Assembly (NCBI GenBank): GCA_028686345.1
Contig: JAQUCE010000024.1
Coordinates: 1 to 55,930, forward strand
DNA from: Kiritimatiellia bacterium
GTDB taxonomy: Bacteria > Verrucomicrobiota > Kiritimatiellia > RFP12 > UBA1067
Direction of reading: 5' to 3'
Length of the DNA stretch: 55,930 nucleotides
Part shown: in pieces, positions 25,682 through 33,747 of the stretch
How positions within the stretch are numbered: the stretch's first letter is position 1
Layout: every line of letters begins with the position of its first letter
Notes under the pieces: model-generated
The model's database searches: none
Told to the model about the DNA's origin: nothing
Seen by the model: the letters and a program-made list of their open reading frames with translations, nothing else
Translations under genes and position numbers: made by a program

Positions 25682-25813
25682 TTGATGACCTTGGAGCATT
25701 GGCTGGCGGGCTAACTCATGCGGCCTGTAAAACCCCGCACTGCGGCATGCGCGGTAGGGTCACGCCCTGCCCTGCAATTTCAAATGGAAAGTTGCGCCCC
25801 TTCGCCCAGAAAC

Positions 25814-25997
25814 CGTCCAAACGTCCAAACGCTCAAACGCTCAAATGTTCAAACGTTCAAACGCTCAAACGCTCAAACGCTCAAACGTTCAAACGCTCAA
25901 ACGTTCAAACGTTCAAACGTTCAAACGTTCAAACGCTCAAACGCTCAAACGCTCAAACGTTCAAACGCTCAAACGTTCAAACGTTCAAACGTTCAAA
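25814..25997. repeat. Octamer minisatellite CGYTCAAA, 23 units, with a 72-bp higher-order period
   Basis: Units of 8 bp (CGTCCAAA, CGCTCAAA or CGTTCAAA) run without interruption. Written by the variable base (C = CGCT, T = CGTT), units 7-15 read CCCTCTTTT and units 16-23 read CCCTCTTT, so a block of nine units was duplicated. Because 8 is not a multiple of 3, all three frames stay open and give pseudo-protein (FKRSNVQTLK), which I do not accept as coding. The array ends 64 bp before the DUF2284 gene. Confidence 0.9.
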
Positions 25998-26060
25998 CGC
26001 CAATCCCTTGCGTGCTTTAACTCGGGTTATCACAACAGAGGCTGAGGTTATAAACAGACA

Positions 26061-26621
26061 ATGCATAATAAATATCATGATATTTTAAAGCGCCACGGGT
26101 TTTCCAATGCTGGCACAGTTTCGGTTAAGGAATTTGTCTTTCACAAATCCTTCTATGAGATTTGCGCCACCAATCAGTGCGGGAAATACAATACCAACTG
26201 GTCATGCCCGCCCGGGGTGGGGGAGTATGAGGATCTGGTTGTCAGACTTAAAGCGTTTGAGCAGGCACTGGTTGTACAAAGTGTCTGGACAATCGCCGAC
26301 AGCTTTGACATTGAAGGAATGTTGGAGTCCGGTCTAAAGCACAATGCCATGTTGCGCGCGCTGACTGACGAACTCTATCCGCTGCTGGGGTTTGGGGCCA
26401 GGGTGACACTGAGCGCCGGTGCCTGCGGCCTCTGCCAGGAGTGCAGCTATCTGCGCGGCCAATCCTGCCCAATGCCAGAGCGCGCCTTCGGCTCCCTCGA
26501 GGCGCATGGAGTTGATGTGGGGGCTTTGCTGGGAAGTTGCGAACTCAAGTACAACAACGGCCCCAACACTGTCTCCTATGTTGGTGTGATTCTCTCGGAT
26601 GCATTCGCCTCCAACAGTTAA
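26061..26621 (+). CDS. DUF2284 cysteine-rich metal-binding protein
   Basis: The 186-residue product fits the DUF2284 family in length and cysteine pattern: ICATNQCGKYNTNWSCPPG near residue 33-51, then SAGACGLCQECSYLRGQSCP near 120. These cysteines suggest an Fe-S cluster or another metal site. The function is unknown; members are common in anaerobes. The ATG at 26061 has only a weak upstream GAGG at 13 nt. The stop overlaps that of the convergent transglutaminase gene by 4 nt (TTAA). The octamer minisatellite lies immediately upstream and may affect its expression. Confidence 0.85.
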   Translation: MHNKYHDILKRHGFSNAGTVSVKEFVFHKSFYEICATNQCGKYNTNWSCPPGVGEYEDLVVRLKAFEQALVVQSVWTIADSFDIEGMLESGLKHNAMLRALTDELYPLLGFGARVTLSAGACGLCQECSYLRGQSCPMPERAFGSLEAHGVDVGALLGSCELKYNNGPNTVSYVGVILSDAFASNS

Positions 26622-27961
26622 TTCAGCCGTTCAAACGAGAAGAATCGCTCCACAGGGAGCGGTTGGCCCTCAATCTCCAGCAGGGGATAGGCCAGAAAGT
26701 TTATCGGACCTGAGGCAGGTGCGGGGTTGACAACCAGATCGCGCCCCACAGTGAATTCAAAGCGGTTGGCCGGGTGGTGGCCGAAGTAATAAACCCCCAG
26801 TTCAGTGTACTTGTTAGCTTCGCTGATATCAACTGGCCACCACTTACCATCCGCGTAAAACTCCGCCCAGCAGTGATAGCCGTCAACTCCGCCGTCATTG
26901 CGCTCAGAGGGCAGTGCTGCGCCGATGGCAAAGCGGGCGGGGATTCCGGCTGCCCGGGCAAGGGCGATAAAGTAGGAGTGGAAGTCAGTGCAGTTGCCGT
27001 ACAGCGAGCTGCAGGCGCGAACCGCATCGCCCTTACCCCACCCTTCGCCGTATTTCATGTAGCGCATATGGTCAATGATGTGGTCATAGATGGCGCGGGC
27101 CCGTATCAGATCGGTGTCGCTGTTTTTCAGAAGCTCCCGGACAATTTGATCAAAGCGTTCATCCTGAGGTATGAGCGTGTTGGCTGTGAGGTGTTTAGTG
27201 ATGTCAGTTTGATCGTCGCTGTAGGCGTTTTTTTCAAGCCGGATCACATGAAACACCATGGTGATTTTTCGGTTGCTATGCTCTGGCCCCAGTTCCATGA
27301 AGACAACCTGATTGTTGTGCGCAGTGTCATTGATAATCTTGTGAGTTGCGGGGAATTGGAGTGATTTCACTGTGACGCTTTGAAACCGGTCGGATTGCGG
27401 CATGGGCAGCCAAATTTTCGCGCGTCCAGTGATCCGCGGGAGTGTCGCTTCATAGGTGAAGTCAAACTCATCGCGCTCTTTGATCACTCCGAGCAACTGG
27501 TGAGAGGCGCCGTCGACTGGCACACGGGCCCATGATTTGTCCGGCTGCTGCTCCCGGAGATAGAAGGGCTGACCATTGATCTTATGCACAGTGGTCTCAG
27601 TGACCTTCATGGCTCCGGGGCGGCCCTCGAGATAGAAATCAACATCGTAGAAGTCACCGTCCTCGGCCGCCAGATCAACGCAGGCAAAGTGCAGAGTTGG
27701 TGTCAGGACTGCCAGGTATTCAAAGTGGATGCGCACGAGACGCAGCTTGAGCTCTTTTCCCTCAAACGGAATATTGAATGTGCCATCTCCGAGGCGCGAT
27801 TGCTCGTCAATATGCTGCTTGATCGCGTCAGCGATATCGGCGGTCACCACGCCATAGCGGCTGTTTTCCGGCACCCTCTTGCAGGAGGCTTGCGGAAGGC
27901 AAACCACAAGCGCCAAACAGCATGTGAACACTGTTTGCAGCGTATTTTTTTTATTTTTCAT
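26618..27961 (-). CDS. Secreted transglutaminase-like cysteine protease-fold protein
   Basis: The N-terminus MKNKKNTLQTVFTCCLALVVCLPQASC is a signal peptide, probably a lipoprotein signal (PQASC lipobox). The C-terminal half carries the transglutaminase core triad: Cys in YGNCTDFHSYFIALARAAG near residue 323, His in DGYHCWAEFYADG near 361, and Asp in WWPVDISEAN near 376. The central part resembles the DUF3857-like region that precedes such domains (LPRITGRAKIWLPMPQSD). Members act as peptidases or amide-cleaving enzymes in the envelope; the exact substrate is unknown. It begins directly at the stop of a small lipoprotein gene (no gap), so the two form a transcription unit. Confidence 0.85.
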   Translation of the reverse strand: MKNKKNTLQTVFTCCLALVVCLPQASCKRVPENSRYGVVTADIADAIKQHIDEQSRLGDGTFNIPFEGKELKLRLVRIHFEYLAVLTPTLHFACVDLAAEDGDFYDVDFYLEGRPGAMKVTETTVHKINGQPFYLREQQPDKSWARVPVDGASHQLLGVIKERDEFDFTYEATLPRITGRAKIWLPMPQSDRFQSVTVKSLQFPATHKIINDTAHNNQVVFMELGPEHSNRKITMVFHVIRLEKNAYSDDQTDITKHLTANTLIPQDERFDQIVRELLKNSDTDLIRARAIYDHIIDHMRYMKYGEGWGKGDAVRACSSLYGNCTDFHSYFIALARAAGIPARFAIGAALPSERNDGGVDGYHCWAEFYADGKWWPVDISEANKYTELGVYYFGHHPANRFEFTVGRDLVVNPAPASGPINFLAYPLLEIEGQPLPVERFFSFERLN

Positions 27962-28168
27962 TTAGTGCGCCGGGTGATCTTTAGGTGCCTCTGGCGCCTT
28001 TGGGGCAGTCGGCGCCTTTGGGGCAGTCGGCACCTTGGGTGCGGTCGGCACCTTGGGTGCGGTCGGCAGCGTGGGAATAGTTGGCTCCTCTTTTTTACAG
28101 CCAGCCATGGCGGCTGTCATGGACACTGCAATCAAAGCAATCAATGCGATGTGGATTAATTTTTTCAT
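27962..28168 (-). CDS. Small proline-rich lipoprotein
   Basis: The ATG at 28168 is preceded by AGGAG and gives 68 residues; an open frame reaching 28228 has no support. MKKLIHIALIALIAVSMTAAM followed by AGCKKEE is a lipoprotein signal with Cys near residue 24. The mature part is a short tandem repeat, PTAPKVPTAPKVPTAPKAP, ending in DHPAH. Such Pro/Ala/Lys-rich chains are extended and may span the periplasm. It is adjacent to the transglutaminase gene with no spacing, so the two products may work together. I know of no specific homologue. Confidence 0.75.
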   Translation of the reverse strand: MKKLIHIALIALIAVSMTAAMAGCKKEEPTIPTLPTAPKVPTAPKVPTAPKAPTAPKAPEAPKDHPAH

Positions 28169-28387
28169 AATGAATCTCCTAATTGTTGTTGATGTGTGGA
28201 TTATAATAAAATAAGGGTTATGAGGCAATACTATTGAGGTAGTGTTTAAAAAAAAGGGGACGCATCTGTGATTCGGTGCATATTACCGGATAACCTTCAA
28301 AGCCGCGCTTTTAAATTTTTTTAATCATTTAACCCTTTCAACCCTTGCTCAGCAGCCTTATTTCGTTTAAACTTTATATTTTAAATT

Positions 28388-28987
28388 ATGAAAGAGCTAT
28401 TGCAAGAATTTATAAACTCTCCTCTCTTCGGCTGGGTGGTTGTACCGATACTCATCTGTATCGGTAGAATCATCGATGTGTCGCTGGGCACACTGCGGAT
28501 TATTTTTGTCTCCCGGGGCATGAAATTATTTGCCGCGGCACTTGGTTTTTTTGAGGTTCTGATCTGGCTGGTTGCCATTGGGCAGATCATGAAGAACTTA
28601 ACGCATTTTGGGAATTATTTTGCCTATGCCACTGGTTTTGCCATTGGCAATTATTTGGGCATTATCCTGGAAGAGAAGTTGGCAATCGGCAAAATCACAG
28701 TCAGGATAATCACCAACCATGATGCGTCGGCGTTGATCGCCTTTCTAAGGGAGAAAAATTTTCTCGTGACCGTGGTTGACGCGCAGGGCTCCACCGGTGC
28801 GGTGAACATCCTGTTTACTGCAATCTGGCGTTCTCAGCTCCCGCTCGTGAAGGAGTACATCCTGCGCTTCAACCCCCAGGCTTTTTATACGGTTGAAGAT
28901 ATCAGGGTTGTGTCAGGGGGCGATTTTTTTGACCCTGCCATCCGGTGGCGCGCGAAGCGGGGCAGAGGGGCAAGGAAGCTGAAATGA
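28388..28987 (+). CDS. DUF2179/DUF5698 (UPF0316) membrane protein
   Basis: The 199-residue product has three N-terminal membrane helices (LFGWVVVPILICIGRIIDVS, then FAAALGFFEVLIWLVAIGQI, then the ATGFAIGNYLGIILEEKLA segment) and a soluble C-terminal domain of about 85 residues (VRIITNHDASALIAFLREKN, then FYTVEDIRVV). This is the architecture of the UPF0316 family, in which DUF2179 is a ferredoxin-like regulatory fold. The function is unknown. It keeps the family's DVSLGTLRIIFVSRG signature. The stop overlaps the start of the following MscS-like gene by 4 nt (ATGA). Confidence 0.88.
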   Translation: MKELLQEFINSPLFGWVVVPILICIGRIIDVSLGTLRIIFVSRGMKLFAAALGFFEVLIWLVAIGQIMKNLTHFGNYFAYATGFAIGNYLGIILEEKLAIGKITVRIITNHDASALIAFLREKNFLVTVVDAQGSTGAVNILFTAIWRSQLPLVKEYILRFNPQAFYTVEDIRVVSGGDFFDPAIRWRAKRGRGARKLK

Positions 28988-29565
28988 ATCCAATTGAAAT
29001 CAACAAACTGCTTTACACGGTGGTGATCCTGCTCGTGATTCAGCTTCTGAGTCATCTGTTTAAGCGCTTTGCAAAGCAAACGCAGCTGAGGTTTAGTATC
29101 CGTCAATCACGGTATTTCGCAATTAAGCGGCTGCTGACGCTAGCGTCGTTTTTCGTCAGCGGGTTGGTGCTGCTGCTGATCTGGGATGTTAATATTAAGC
29201 ATGTCTGGGTCTCGCTGACAGGCTTGCTGGCATTGATTGCGGTTGCGTTTTTCGCGGTGTGGAGTTTGGTGGGCAATATCCTGGCAGGGGTCATTCTCTA
29301 TTTCACCGCCCCGTTCAAGAGCGATGACACGATCATGGTGCTGCCGGATGAAGTTGGTGGAACGGTACTGGCAATCAATACCTTTTACACGGTGCTGATT
29401 GATGAGGATAAGAATTACATCAACATCCCCAACTCGCTCTTTTTCCAGAAGTACGTTAAGGTGATTAAACACCATGTCGCGCGCTCCCCGGATGACACGC
29501 CGCATGCACCGGCAGCGCAGAGCACGCCGCGGCCTGACGACAATATTCACTGGCCGGCCCACTGA
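28984..29565 (+). CDS. Small MscS-family mechanosensitive channel protein
   Basis: The ATG at 28984 has AAGGA about 8 nt upstream and overlaps the previous stop; the frame extends to 28945 without support. The 193-residue product has membrane helices at YTVVILLVIQLLSHLF, LTLASFFVSGLVLLLIWD and a pore-lining-type helix SLTGLLALIAVAFFAVWSLVGNILAG, then a beta domain (FKSDDTIMVLPDEVGGTVLAI, then INIPNSLFFQKYV). The core matches MscS TM3 and the middle beta domain, but the large C-terminal cage is missing and is replaced by a Pro/Asp-rich tail. It may be a minimal channel acting in osmotic release. Coupling to the DUF2179 gene suggests a shared envelope role. Confidence 0.85.
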   Translation: MNPIEINKLLYTVVILLVIQLLSHLFKRFAKQTQLRFSIRQSRYFAIKRLLTLASFFVSGLVLLLIWDVNIKHVWVSLTGLLALIAVAFFAVWSLVGNILAGVILYFTAPFKSDDTIMVLPDEVGGTVLAINTFYTVLIDEDKNYINIPNSLFFQKYVKVIKHHVARSPDDTPHAPAAQSTPRPDDNIHWPAH

Positions 29566-29631
29566 TCGAAGGCATCGCACACAGAGTTGACTGGACGCGC
29601 AGCTGTGATCAACCGCAAAAGGTAAAAAACT

Positions 29632-31092
29632 ATGAAAATCTGTTCACATCAAATAATAGCTGGGACTCTCGGCGCATGTGTGGCGGTGATGGCTGCAACA
29701 ATCACCGCTGAACAGCCGTCAGCCGGCAGCAAACCTAACTTCATTGTGATTAACATTGACGACCTGGGCTATGCGGATATCGCTCCGTTTGGCTCAAAGA
29801 TCAACCGGACACCCAACCTTGATCGCATGGCTCGGGAGGGGCGGCGAATGACCTCGTTTTACGCCGCGCCAGTTTGTTCGCCTTCGCGTGCGGCACTGAT
29901 GACCGGGTGTTATCCGAAGCGTGCGCTGCCGATTCCCGGCGTGCTCTTTCCCGGCAATGACGTGGGGCTCTCCTCGAACGAGGTCACGGTGGCTGAGATT
30001 TTGAAGCAGGCGGGTTATGCCACCGGCATTATCGGCAAGTGGCATCTCGGCGATCAGGCTGGAATGCTGCCGCTGGATCAGGGCTTTGATTATTACTTTG
30101 GACTGCCCTATTCCAACGATATGGGACCAGTAGAGGACGGGGTGAAGAGCGACCTCGGTAAGCCGCTGCCGCAGCCAAAGAAAAAAAGAGGCCAGCCACC
30201 GCTGCCGCTGATCCGTAACAACACTGTGGTGAAGCGCGTTCTGCCCGACGATCAGCAGTCATTGGTTGAGCTGTACACTGACGAAGCTATCAGGTTTATC
30301 ACTGAAAAGGGCGCGAAACCATTCTTTCTCTATCTGCCGCACAATGCTGTGCACTTCCCGATTTACCCTGGTAAAAGTTGGGCAGGGCGCTCGCCGCACG
30401 GGATCTATTCCGATTGGGTCGAAGAGGTGGATTGGAGTGTCGGGCGCGTGCTTGACACACTGCGCGCCAAGGGGCTGGCTGAGCGCACCCTGGTGATTTT
30501 CACCAGCGACAACGGCGGCACCCCGCGTGGGATCAATGCGCCGCTGCGCGGGCACAAGGGCAGCACCCTGGAGGGAGGGATGCGCGTGCCCATGATCGCC
30601 TGGTGGCCGGGCCGCGTGCCTGCCGGCACCGCCTGTGACGCCGTTACCGGGATGTTTGATGTGTTGCCTACCTTGACTGCATTGGCAGGGGGAAAGATGC
30701 CCGCTGACCGTAAGATTGACGGGGCTGATATCTGGCCGCAGCTCTCTGGCACCAAAGATGCCGCGCCAGCGCATGAGACCTTCTACTATTTCCGTGGGTT
30801 GCAACTTCAGGCCATCCGCTACGGTGACTGGAAGCTTCAGCTTGCTGCCGCCAAAGAACAGGGCCCTGAAGCGCAGCTTTACAACCTTAAAACCGATATT
30901 GGAGAGGCGCGCAATGTGGCTGCTGAGCACCCCGAGGTGCTCAGAAAGTTCCAGGAACTCACTGCCGCCATGGCCGCTGATCTTGGTCTGACCAGTGTCG
31001 GGCCTGGCTGCCGCGCGCTGGGAAAAGTTGCGGACGCGGCTCCGCTGATCAGCCACGATGGTAAGGTGCGCGCAGGTCATTCAAGCCCATAG
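29632..31092 (+). CDS. Secreted arylsulfatase (S1 family, formylglycine type)
   Basis: The 486-residue enzyme has a signal peptide (MKICSHQIIAGTLGACVAVM to about residue 26). The catalytic site is VCSPSRAALMTG with Cys82, the residue converted to formylglycine in this family; CxPSR means that an anaerobic or aerobic sulfatase maturase is needed, and none is in the window. Metal ligands are in NIDDLGYADIAPFG (Asp43, Asp44) and FTSDNGGTP. GKWHLGDQ and HNAVHFPIYPGKSW are typical arylsulfatase A-like segments. The C-terminus carries the usual GDWKLQLA and YNLKTDIGEARNVAAEHPE. It likely removes sulfate from polysaccharides in the periplasm. Upstream AAAAGG serves as ribosome site. Confidence 0.93.
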   Translation: MKICSHQIIAGTLGACVAVMAATITAEQPSAGSKPNFIVINIDDLGYADIAPFGSKINRTPNLDRMAREGRRMTSFYAAPVCSPSRAALMTGCYPKRALPIPGVLFPGNDVGLSSNEVTVAEILKQAGYATGIIGKWHLGDQAGMLPLDQGFDYYFGLPYSNDMGPVEDGVKSDLGKPLPQPKKKRGQPPLPLIRNNTVVKRVLPDDQQSLVELYTDEAIRFITEKGAKPFFLYLPHNAVHFPIYPGKSWAGRSPHGIYSDWVEEVDWSVGRVLDTLRAKGLAERTLVIFTSDNGGTPRGINAPLRGHKGSTLEGGMRVPMIAWWPGRVPAGTACDAVTGMFDVLPTLTALAGGKMPADRKIDGADIWPQLSGTKDAAPAHETFYYFRGLQLQAIRYGDWKLQLAAAKEQGPEAQLYNLKTDIGEARNVAAEHPEVLRKFQELTAAMAADLGLTSVGPGCRALGKVADAAPLISHDGKVRAGHSSP

Positions 31093-31157
31093 GGCACCAT
31101 GACATGAAGCTAAATAATGAAACCCCACGGCGTGCCTTTCACTAGCCAAAGGCGAAG

Positions 31158-31345
31158 CCGACCATCTGTAGGTCCGGTTTCCAACCGGACATGTCCGATT
31201 GGAAATCGGAGCTACGGAACTCCGCAAATGTATAAGATCACTTTGAAGATCATTCGCGTCGCCCGCATAGCGAACGACCTCCTTCTTCCGCGTCTTGTCA
31301 AGGGAGTAAGCGCGGAAGGAAGTCAGTCGCTATGCGGCTGACCAG
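31158..31345. repeat. Family D dispersed repeat, long copy
   Basis: It opens with the hairpin-forming TCCGGTTTCCAACCGGA and TCCGATTGGAAATCGGA, then ACTCCGCAAATGTATAAGAT, CCGCATAGCGAACGACCTCC, TCTTGTCAAG and TCGCTATGCGGCTGACC. It matches the copies at 345 and 21990. No gene is supported in 31093-31762; the region holds this and the next items. Confidence 0.65.
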
Positions 31346-31426
31346 ATCAGTAAAAACATGTTGTCAGGGGCCAATCCTAATCCCAATCCTGATCTCAATC
31401 CTCGTCTCTTTCGACCAGCCACAGGC

Positions 31427-31485
31427 AGCCATTGTTTGATTAGGATTATGATTAGGACGGAGCACATCCTTGTCTTAATCCTAAA
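31427..31485. repeat. Inverted hexamer repeat, second copy
   Basis: GTTTGATTAGGATTATGATT, GGACGGAGCACATCC, then CTTAATCCTAAACC. It is the same design as 9833-9886, with a worn right arm. A hexamer run CCTAATCCCAATCCTGATC lies just upstream at 31376. Confidence 0.6.
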
Positions 31486-31489
31486 CCAG

Positions 31490-31560
31490 CGGAGCCGGAA
31501 CCAAACTGAGCCTATGTGATATGCGAAATTATTTCTCTCTCATTGAACAATTGTGTGATA
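31490..31560. repeat. Repeat shared with the histidine kinase leader (family F)
   Basis: GAGCCGGAACCAAACTGAGC, CTATGTGATATGCGAAATT, then TCATTGAACAATTGTGTGA. The same block precedes the histidine kinase gene at 38020-38092, at about 80% identity by eye. Confidence 0.6.
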
Positions 31561-31643
31561 TGCCCCGCTGGTTTAGTCAACAACTCTATGCGTTGCATAG
31601 AAAAGATGGAAGTTCTTTCTTTCGCAAACATGATAGGATTTAA
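31521..31643 (+). pseudogene. Possible short gene remnant, 40 codons, unrecognised
   Basis: An ATG at 31521 opens MRNYFSLIEQLCDMPRWFSQ, followed by QLYALHRKDGSSFFRKHDRI and a stop. The composition looks protein-like (charged and aromatic, HRKDGSSF), unlike the repeats around it, but there is no ribosome site and I recognise no family. Its first codons lie inside repeat family F. It may be a fragment of a decayed gene or chance. Confidence 0.2.
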
Positions 31644-31679
31644 GAAAAGAGGTACTAAACTCCTAAAGCAGCTAGTCGC

Positions 31680-31737
31680 CGCAACCAAAAGGGTTTGTGC
31701 AATGTACGGGAGGTCATCACCCTCACTGAAAAATTAG
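31680..31737 (+). repeat. Intergenic copy of the sequence that forms the RlmM C-terminal tail
   Basis: These 58 bp align without gaps to 17741-17798, the last codons and stop of rlmM: CAACCAAAAGGGTTTGTGCA against CAACCAAGAGTGTTTGGGTG, then CGGGAGGTCATCACCCT against CGGGAGGTCATCGCCCT, then AAAAATTAG in both. About 78% identity by eye. No rlmM catalytic sequence lies upstream, so this is a repeat, not a gene copy. Confidence 0.6.
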
Positions 31738-31762
31738 TGGGTAAACGCCCGCTGCTTTAGTC

Positions 31763-32296
31763 TTAGAAACCCCAGTTAAGGAAGATCATACCGGGAGCCA
31801 GTTGGTCGGGCAGCTCACTGAACCAAGGATTTGAGGGAATCAGATTAACTACACCGATCTGAACTCCGGTTTCAGCTGACTCCGCATAGTTGACAAAACC
31901 GAACTGCACGCCGGTCAGTTTACCTGCATAGTTCACAAATCCGCTTTGCAGGCCCTTCATTGTTCCCTCCGTATAATTCACGAAGCCAGCTTGCCAACCG
32001 AGAAAATCTCCCTTTGTGTAGTTGACGGCCGCCCATTGGACACCCTTGTAATCATCGGCATAGTTGAGAATGAACGATAGACTCAAGCCAGCACTCTGGC
32101 CAGTAGAGCCGTTTACAAACCCAAGCGCCAGTGCTGTCTGAGGGTTTTCACCCCAAATGCTGAGGGCCAACCCTTCGATTTGCTCATTGCGGTCATAGAG
32201 AGCGATCTCAGGGGTCAGGCTGAGTTGGATTGGCTGGCTCGCTATCGCGCAGCTTAAACTCGCTACTCCAATTAAAGCTATCAGTAACTTTTTCAT
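31763..32296 (-). CDS. Secreted surface-repeat protein (LA_2272-like VNY repeats)
   Basis: The 177-residue product has a signal peptide (MKKLLIALIGVASLSCAIAS) and AAGGAG before the start. From about residue 80 it consists of 18-20-residue repeats with the pattern G-x-Q-x-G-x-V-N-Y: GVQWAAVNYTKGDFL, GWQAGFVNYTEGTMK, GLQSGFVNYAGKLT, GVQFGFVNYAESAET, GVQIGVVNLI. This resembles the LA_2272-type surface repeats known from Leptospira and many anaerobes, which probably form an outer-membrane or surface beta structure. The function is unknown. Its upstream region carries the GGTAGGGTT element (32369-32386) shared with the ice-binding-like genes. Confidence 0.8.
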   Translation of the reverse strand: MKKLLIALIGVASLSCAIASQPIQLSLTPEIALYDRNEQIEGLALSIWGENPQTALALGFVNGSTGQSAGLSLSFILNYADDYKGVQWAAVNYTKGDFLGWQAGFVNYTEGTMKGLQSGFVNYAGKLTGVQFGFVNYAESAETGVQIGVVNLIPSNPWFSELPDQLAPGMIFLNWGF

Positions 32297-32368
32297 AACT
32301 TGTTTCTCCTTTTTTGTGTTGTTTTCTTTCGTGTGTTTATAATGTACCTTAACTGGCCGTTTGTAACC

Positions 32369-32386
32369 ATACGGTTAAACCCTACC
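32369..32386 (-). promoter_or_regulatory. Shared promoter element GGTAGGGTTTAACCGTAT
   Basis: On the minus strand the 18-bp element is followed, 22 bp later, by TACATT as a -10-like box, about 73 bp upstream of the ATG at 32296. The same arrangement occurs at 34820, 35140 and 36869. The inner GGTT-TA-ACC is a dyad, as expected for a dimeric regulator. Confidence 0.6.
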
Positions 32387-32406
32387 AACTAAAGTAAATA
32401 GCCGCG

Positions 32407-32850
32407 GCCTGTCTGCGTGCAACACACAGGCAGGCAACCATGTGAGGCTATTCAAGATGCGAAGGATAAGCGTACTCATTTATAAGTTGATGGTTAAGAG
32501 CCGGCTGCTACAGTAACAAACGCTTCGCGTTTGGAGAAACGAAGGTAACTTCTCAATAACCGGCCATAAAATAAAAAGCACGCTTCCGGCTTCAGGCTTC
32601 GCAACACAAAGAGCCGCGCCAGAGCTCGGCGTTTCTAGGGTTCCCCCATTTTTCTACCCCTCTATTTTTCTACCCCAAAAACAACCTAACGTACCCTCTG
32701 TAACCCTCAGTGTCTCAGTGGCAAAAAATTGGTTGCCTGCCTGTGCGTTGCACGCAGGCAGGCGGCTATGCTGCGCCAGGTTCCTTGTGGTTTCAAAAAT
32801 TAAAGTGCAACCATATTGAACCTCGGTGTCCAGTGATCTGCAGTTTGACT
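32407..32850. repeat. Block of dispersed repeats between surface-protein genes
   Basis: It contains an inverted family E palindrome (32407-32435), an inverted family G unit (32545-32605), CCGCGCCAGAGCTCGGCG (32613), TTTTTCTACCCC twice, ACAACCTAACGTACCCTCTG, a second family E palindrome (32735-32763), GTTCCTTGTGG, TTCAAAAATTAAAGTGCAAC and CCAGTGATCTGCAGTT. The part from 32640 on is closely repeated at 54880-55070. No gene is supported. Confidence 0.65.
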
Positions 32851-32860
32851 AGATTGTGTT

Positions 32861-33625
32861 TCAGCCCGTGAAAGGGGCGTTGCTGCAGTTGGGTTTCCGT
32901 TGCCTGACACCAAGCAGGGTGATCACACCCGCGAGCAGGAGAGCCGCTGAGGAGGGCTCAGGGATTACAACATAGTTACTGTCGAGCGTCACGCCACCAT
33001 TGAGGGCGATCACGCGGCCATTGACGTTGGCACCGGTTAGGAGGGTGTCGCTCGCCAGAGCGATGATGTTTCCGTTGAACTCCGTGTTTGCGCCAAGGGT
33101 GGCTGAAGAGCCAACTGCGAAGAATACGTCCTCCCAGACAGCACCGTTAGTCAACTTAACCTTTGAGTTTGCGGCTGTTATCAATGTGCTGCCAATCTGG
33201 AAGATATATTCGCCTCCACCGCTGAGGGTCAGCTCGCCAGTCAGATCAGCCTCGGTGCTAAACTTGTAGATGCCTGGCGTGAGTGTGGTCCCGCCAAGTT
33301 GGCTGGCCAGGGTCTGCGTGGGTGCAAAGCCTATCAAGAGGTTGTAGGCTGTGACAGCATCGGCTTGGGCCTGTGAGGCAACCGCGCCGCCTGCGTAAGT
33401 TGTCCCGGTGACACTACCTGGAGGAAAGCCCGTGATCGCCGTTCCCGGGCTGACCCCGAGGTCGCCGTCAACCATGGTTGCTCCAGTGCTGGTCACAGCT
33501 GCGTTACCGAGGACCGCGAAGGTTCCAGCCGTACCCCAAGTCACGCTACTGGCCATTACACCAGTGCTGATGCAGGCCGCGATGGCTGCTATCAAAAACA
33601 CATTGCGAGTTGTATGCGTTGTCAT
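32861..33625 (-). CDS. Ice-binding-like (DUF3494) protein with PEP-CTERM anchor
   Basis: The 254-residue product has a signal peptide (TRNVFLIAAIAACISTGVMA) and a DUF3494 beta-solenoid: FAVLGNAAVTSTGATMVDGD, LGVSPGTAITGFPPG, LTPGIYKFSTEADLTGELTL, GGGEYIFQIGSTL and FNGNIIALASDTLLTGANVN. DUF3494 contains the type I ice-binding/adhesion proteins; in mesophiles its role is usually adhesion or unknown. The C-terminus is a PEP-CTERM sorting signal: VIPEPSSAALLLAGVITLLG followed by VRQRK. It is odd that about 10 further residues follow the basic cluster. The exosortase is not in the window. The GGTAGGGTT element found by its neighbours is not clear here. Confidence 0.88.
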   Translation of the reverse strand: MTTHTTRNVFLIAAIAACISTGVMASSVTWGTAGTFAVLGNAAVTSTGATMVDGDLGVSPGTAITGFPPGSVTGTTYAGGAVASQAQADAVTAYNLLIGFAPTQTLASQLGGTTLTPGIYKFSTEADLTGELTLSGGGEYIFQIGSTLITAANSKVKLTNGAVWEDVFFAVGSSATLGANTEFNGNIIALASDTLLTGANVNGRVIALNGGVTLDSNYVVIPEPSSAALLLAGVITLLGVRQRKPNCSNAPFTG

Positions 33626-33747
33626 TTTTTCATTCCTTTCAATAGCATCCCGCTAAGGATGCTGATAATAGTTACTTTTTAACCATTAATAATTAAGATT
33701 ACGTAAACTGGTGAAAACTGCTAACCTTAAAATCATTTTTTTTATGC

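Noticed and set aside
25750..25775. Possible further copy of the GGTAGGG promoter element (GGTAGGGTCACGCCCTGC)
   Set aside because: Mismatches in the inner dyad and no -10 box at 21-22 bp; probably part of a dispersed repeat.
25700..26088. Protein-like reading frames of FKRSNVQTLK repeats in all three frames
   Set aside because: They are a by-product of an 8-bp tandem repeat free of stop codons; no ribosome site or homology.
33626..33747. GGTAGGGTT element upstream of the PEP-CTERM DUF3494 gene
   Set aside because: Only a loose resemblance (GGTTAGCAGTTTTCACC) with wrong spacing to a -10 box.
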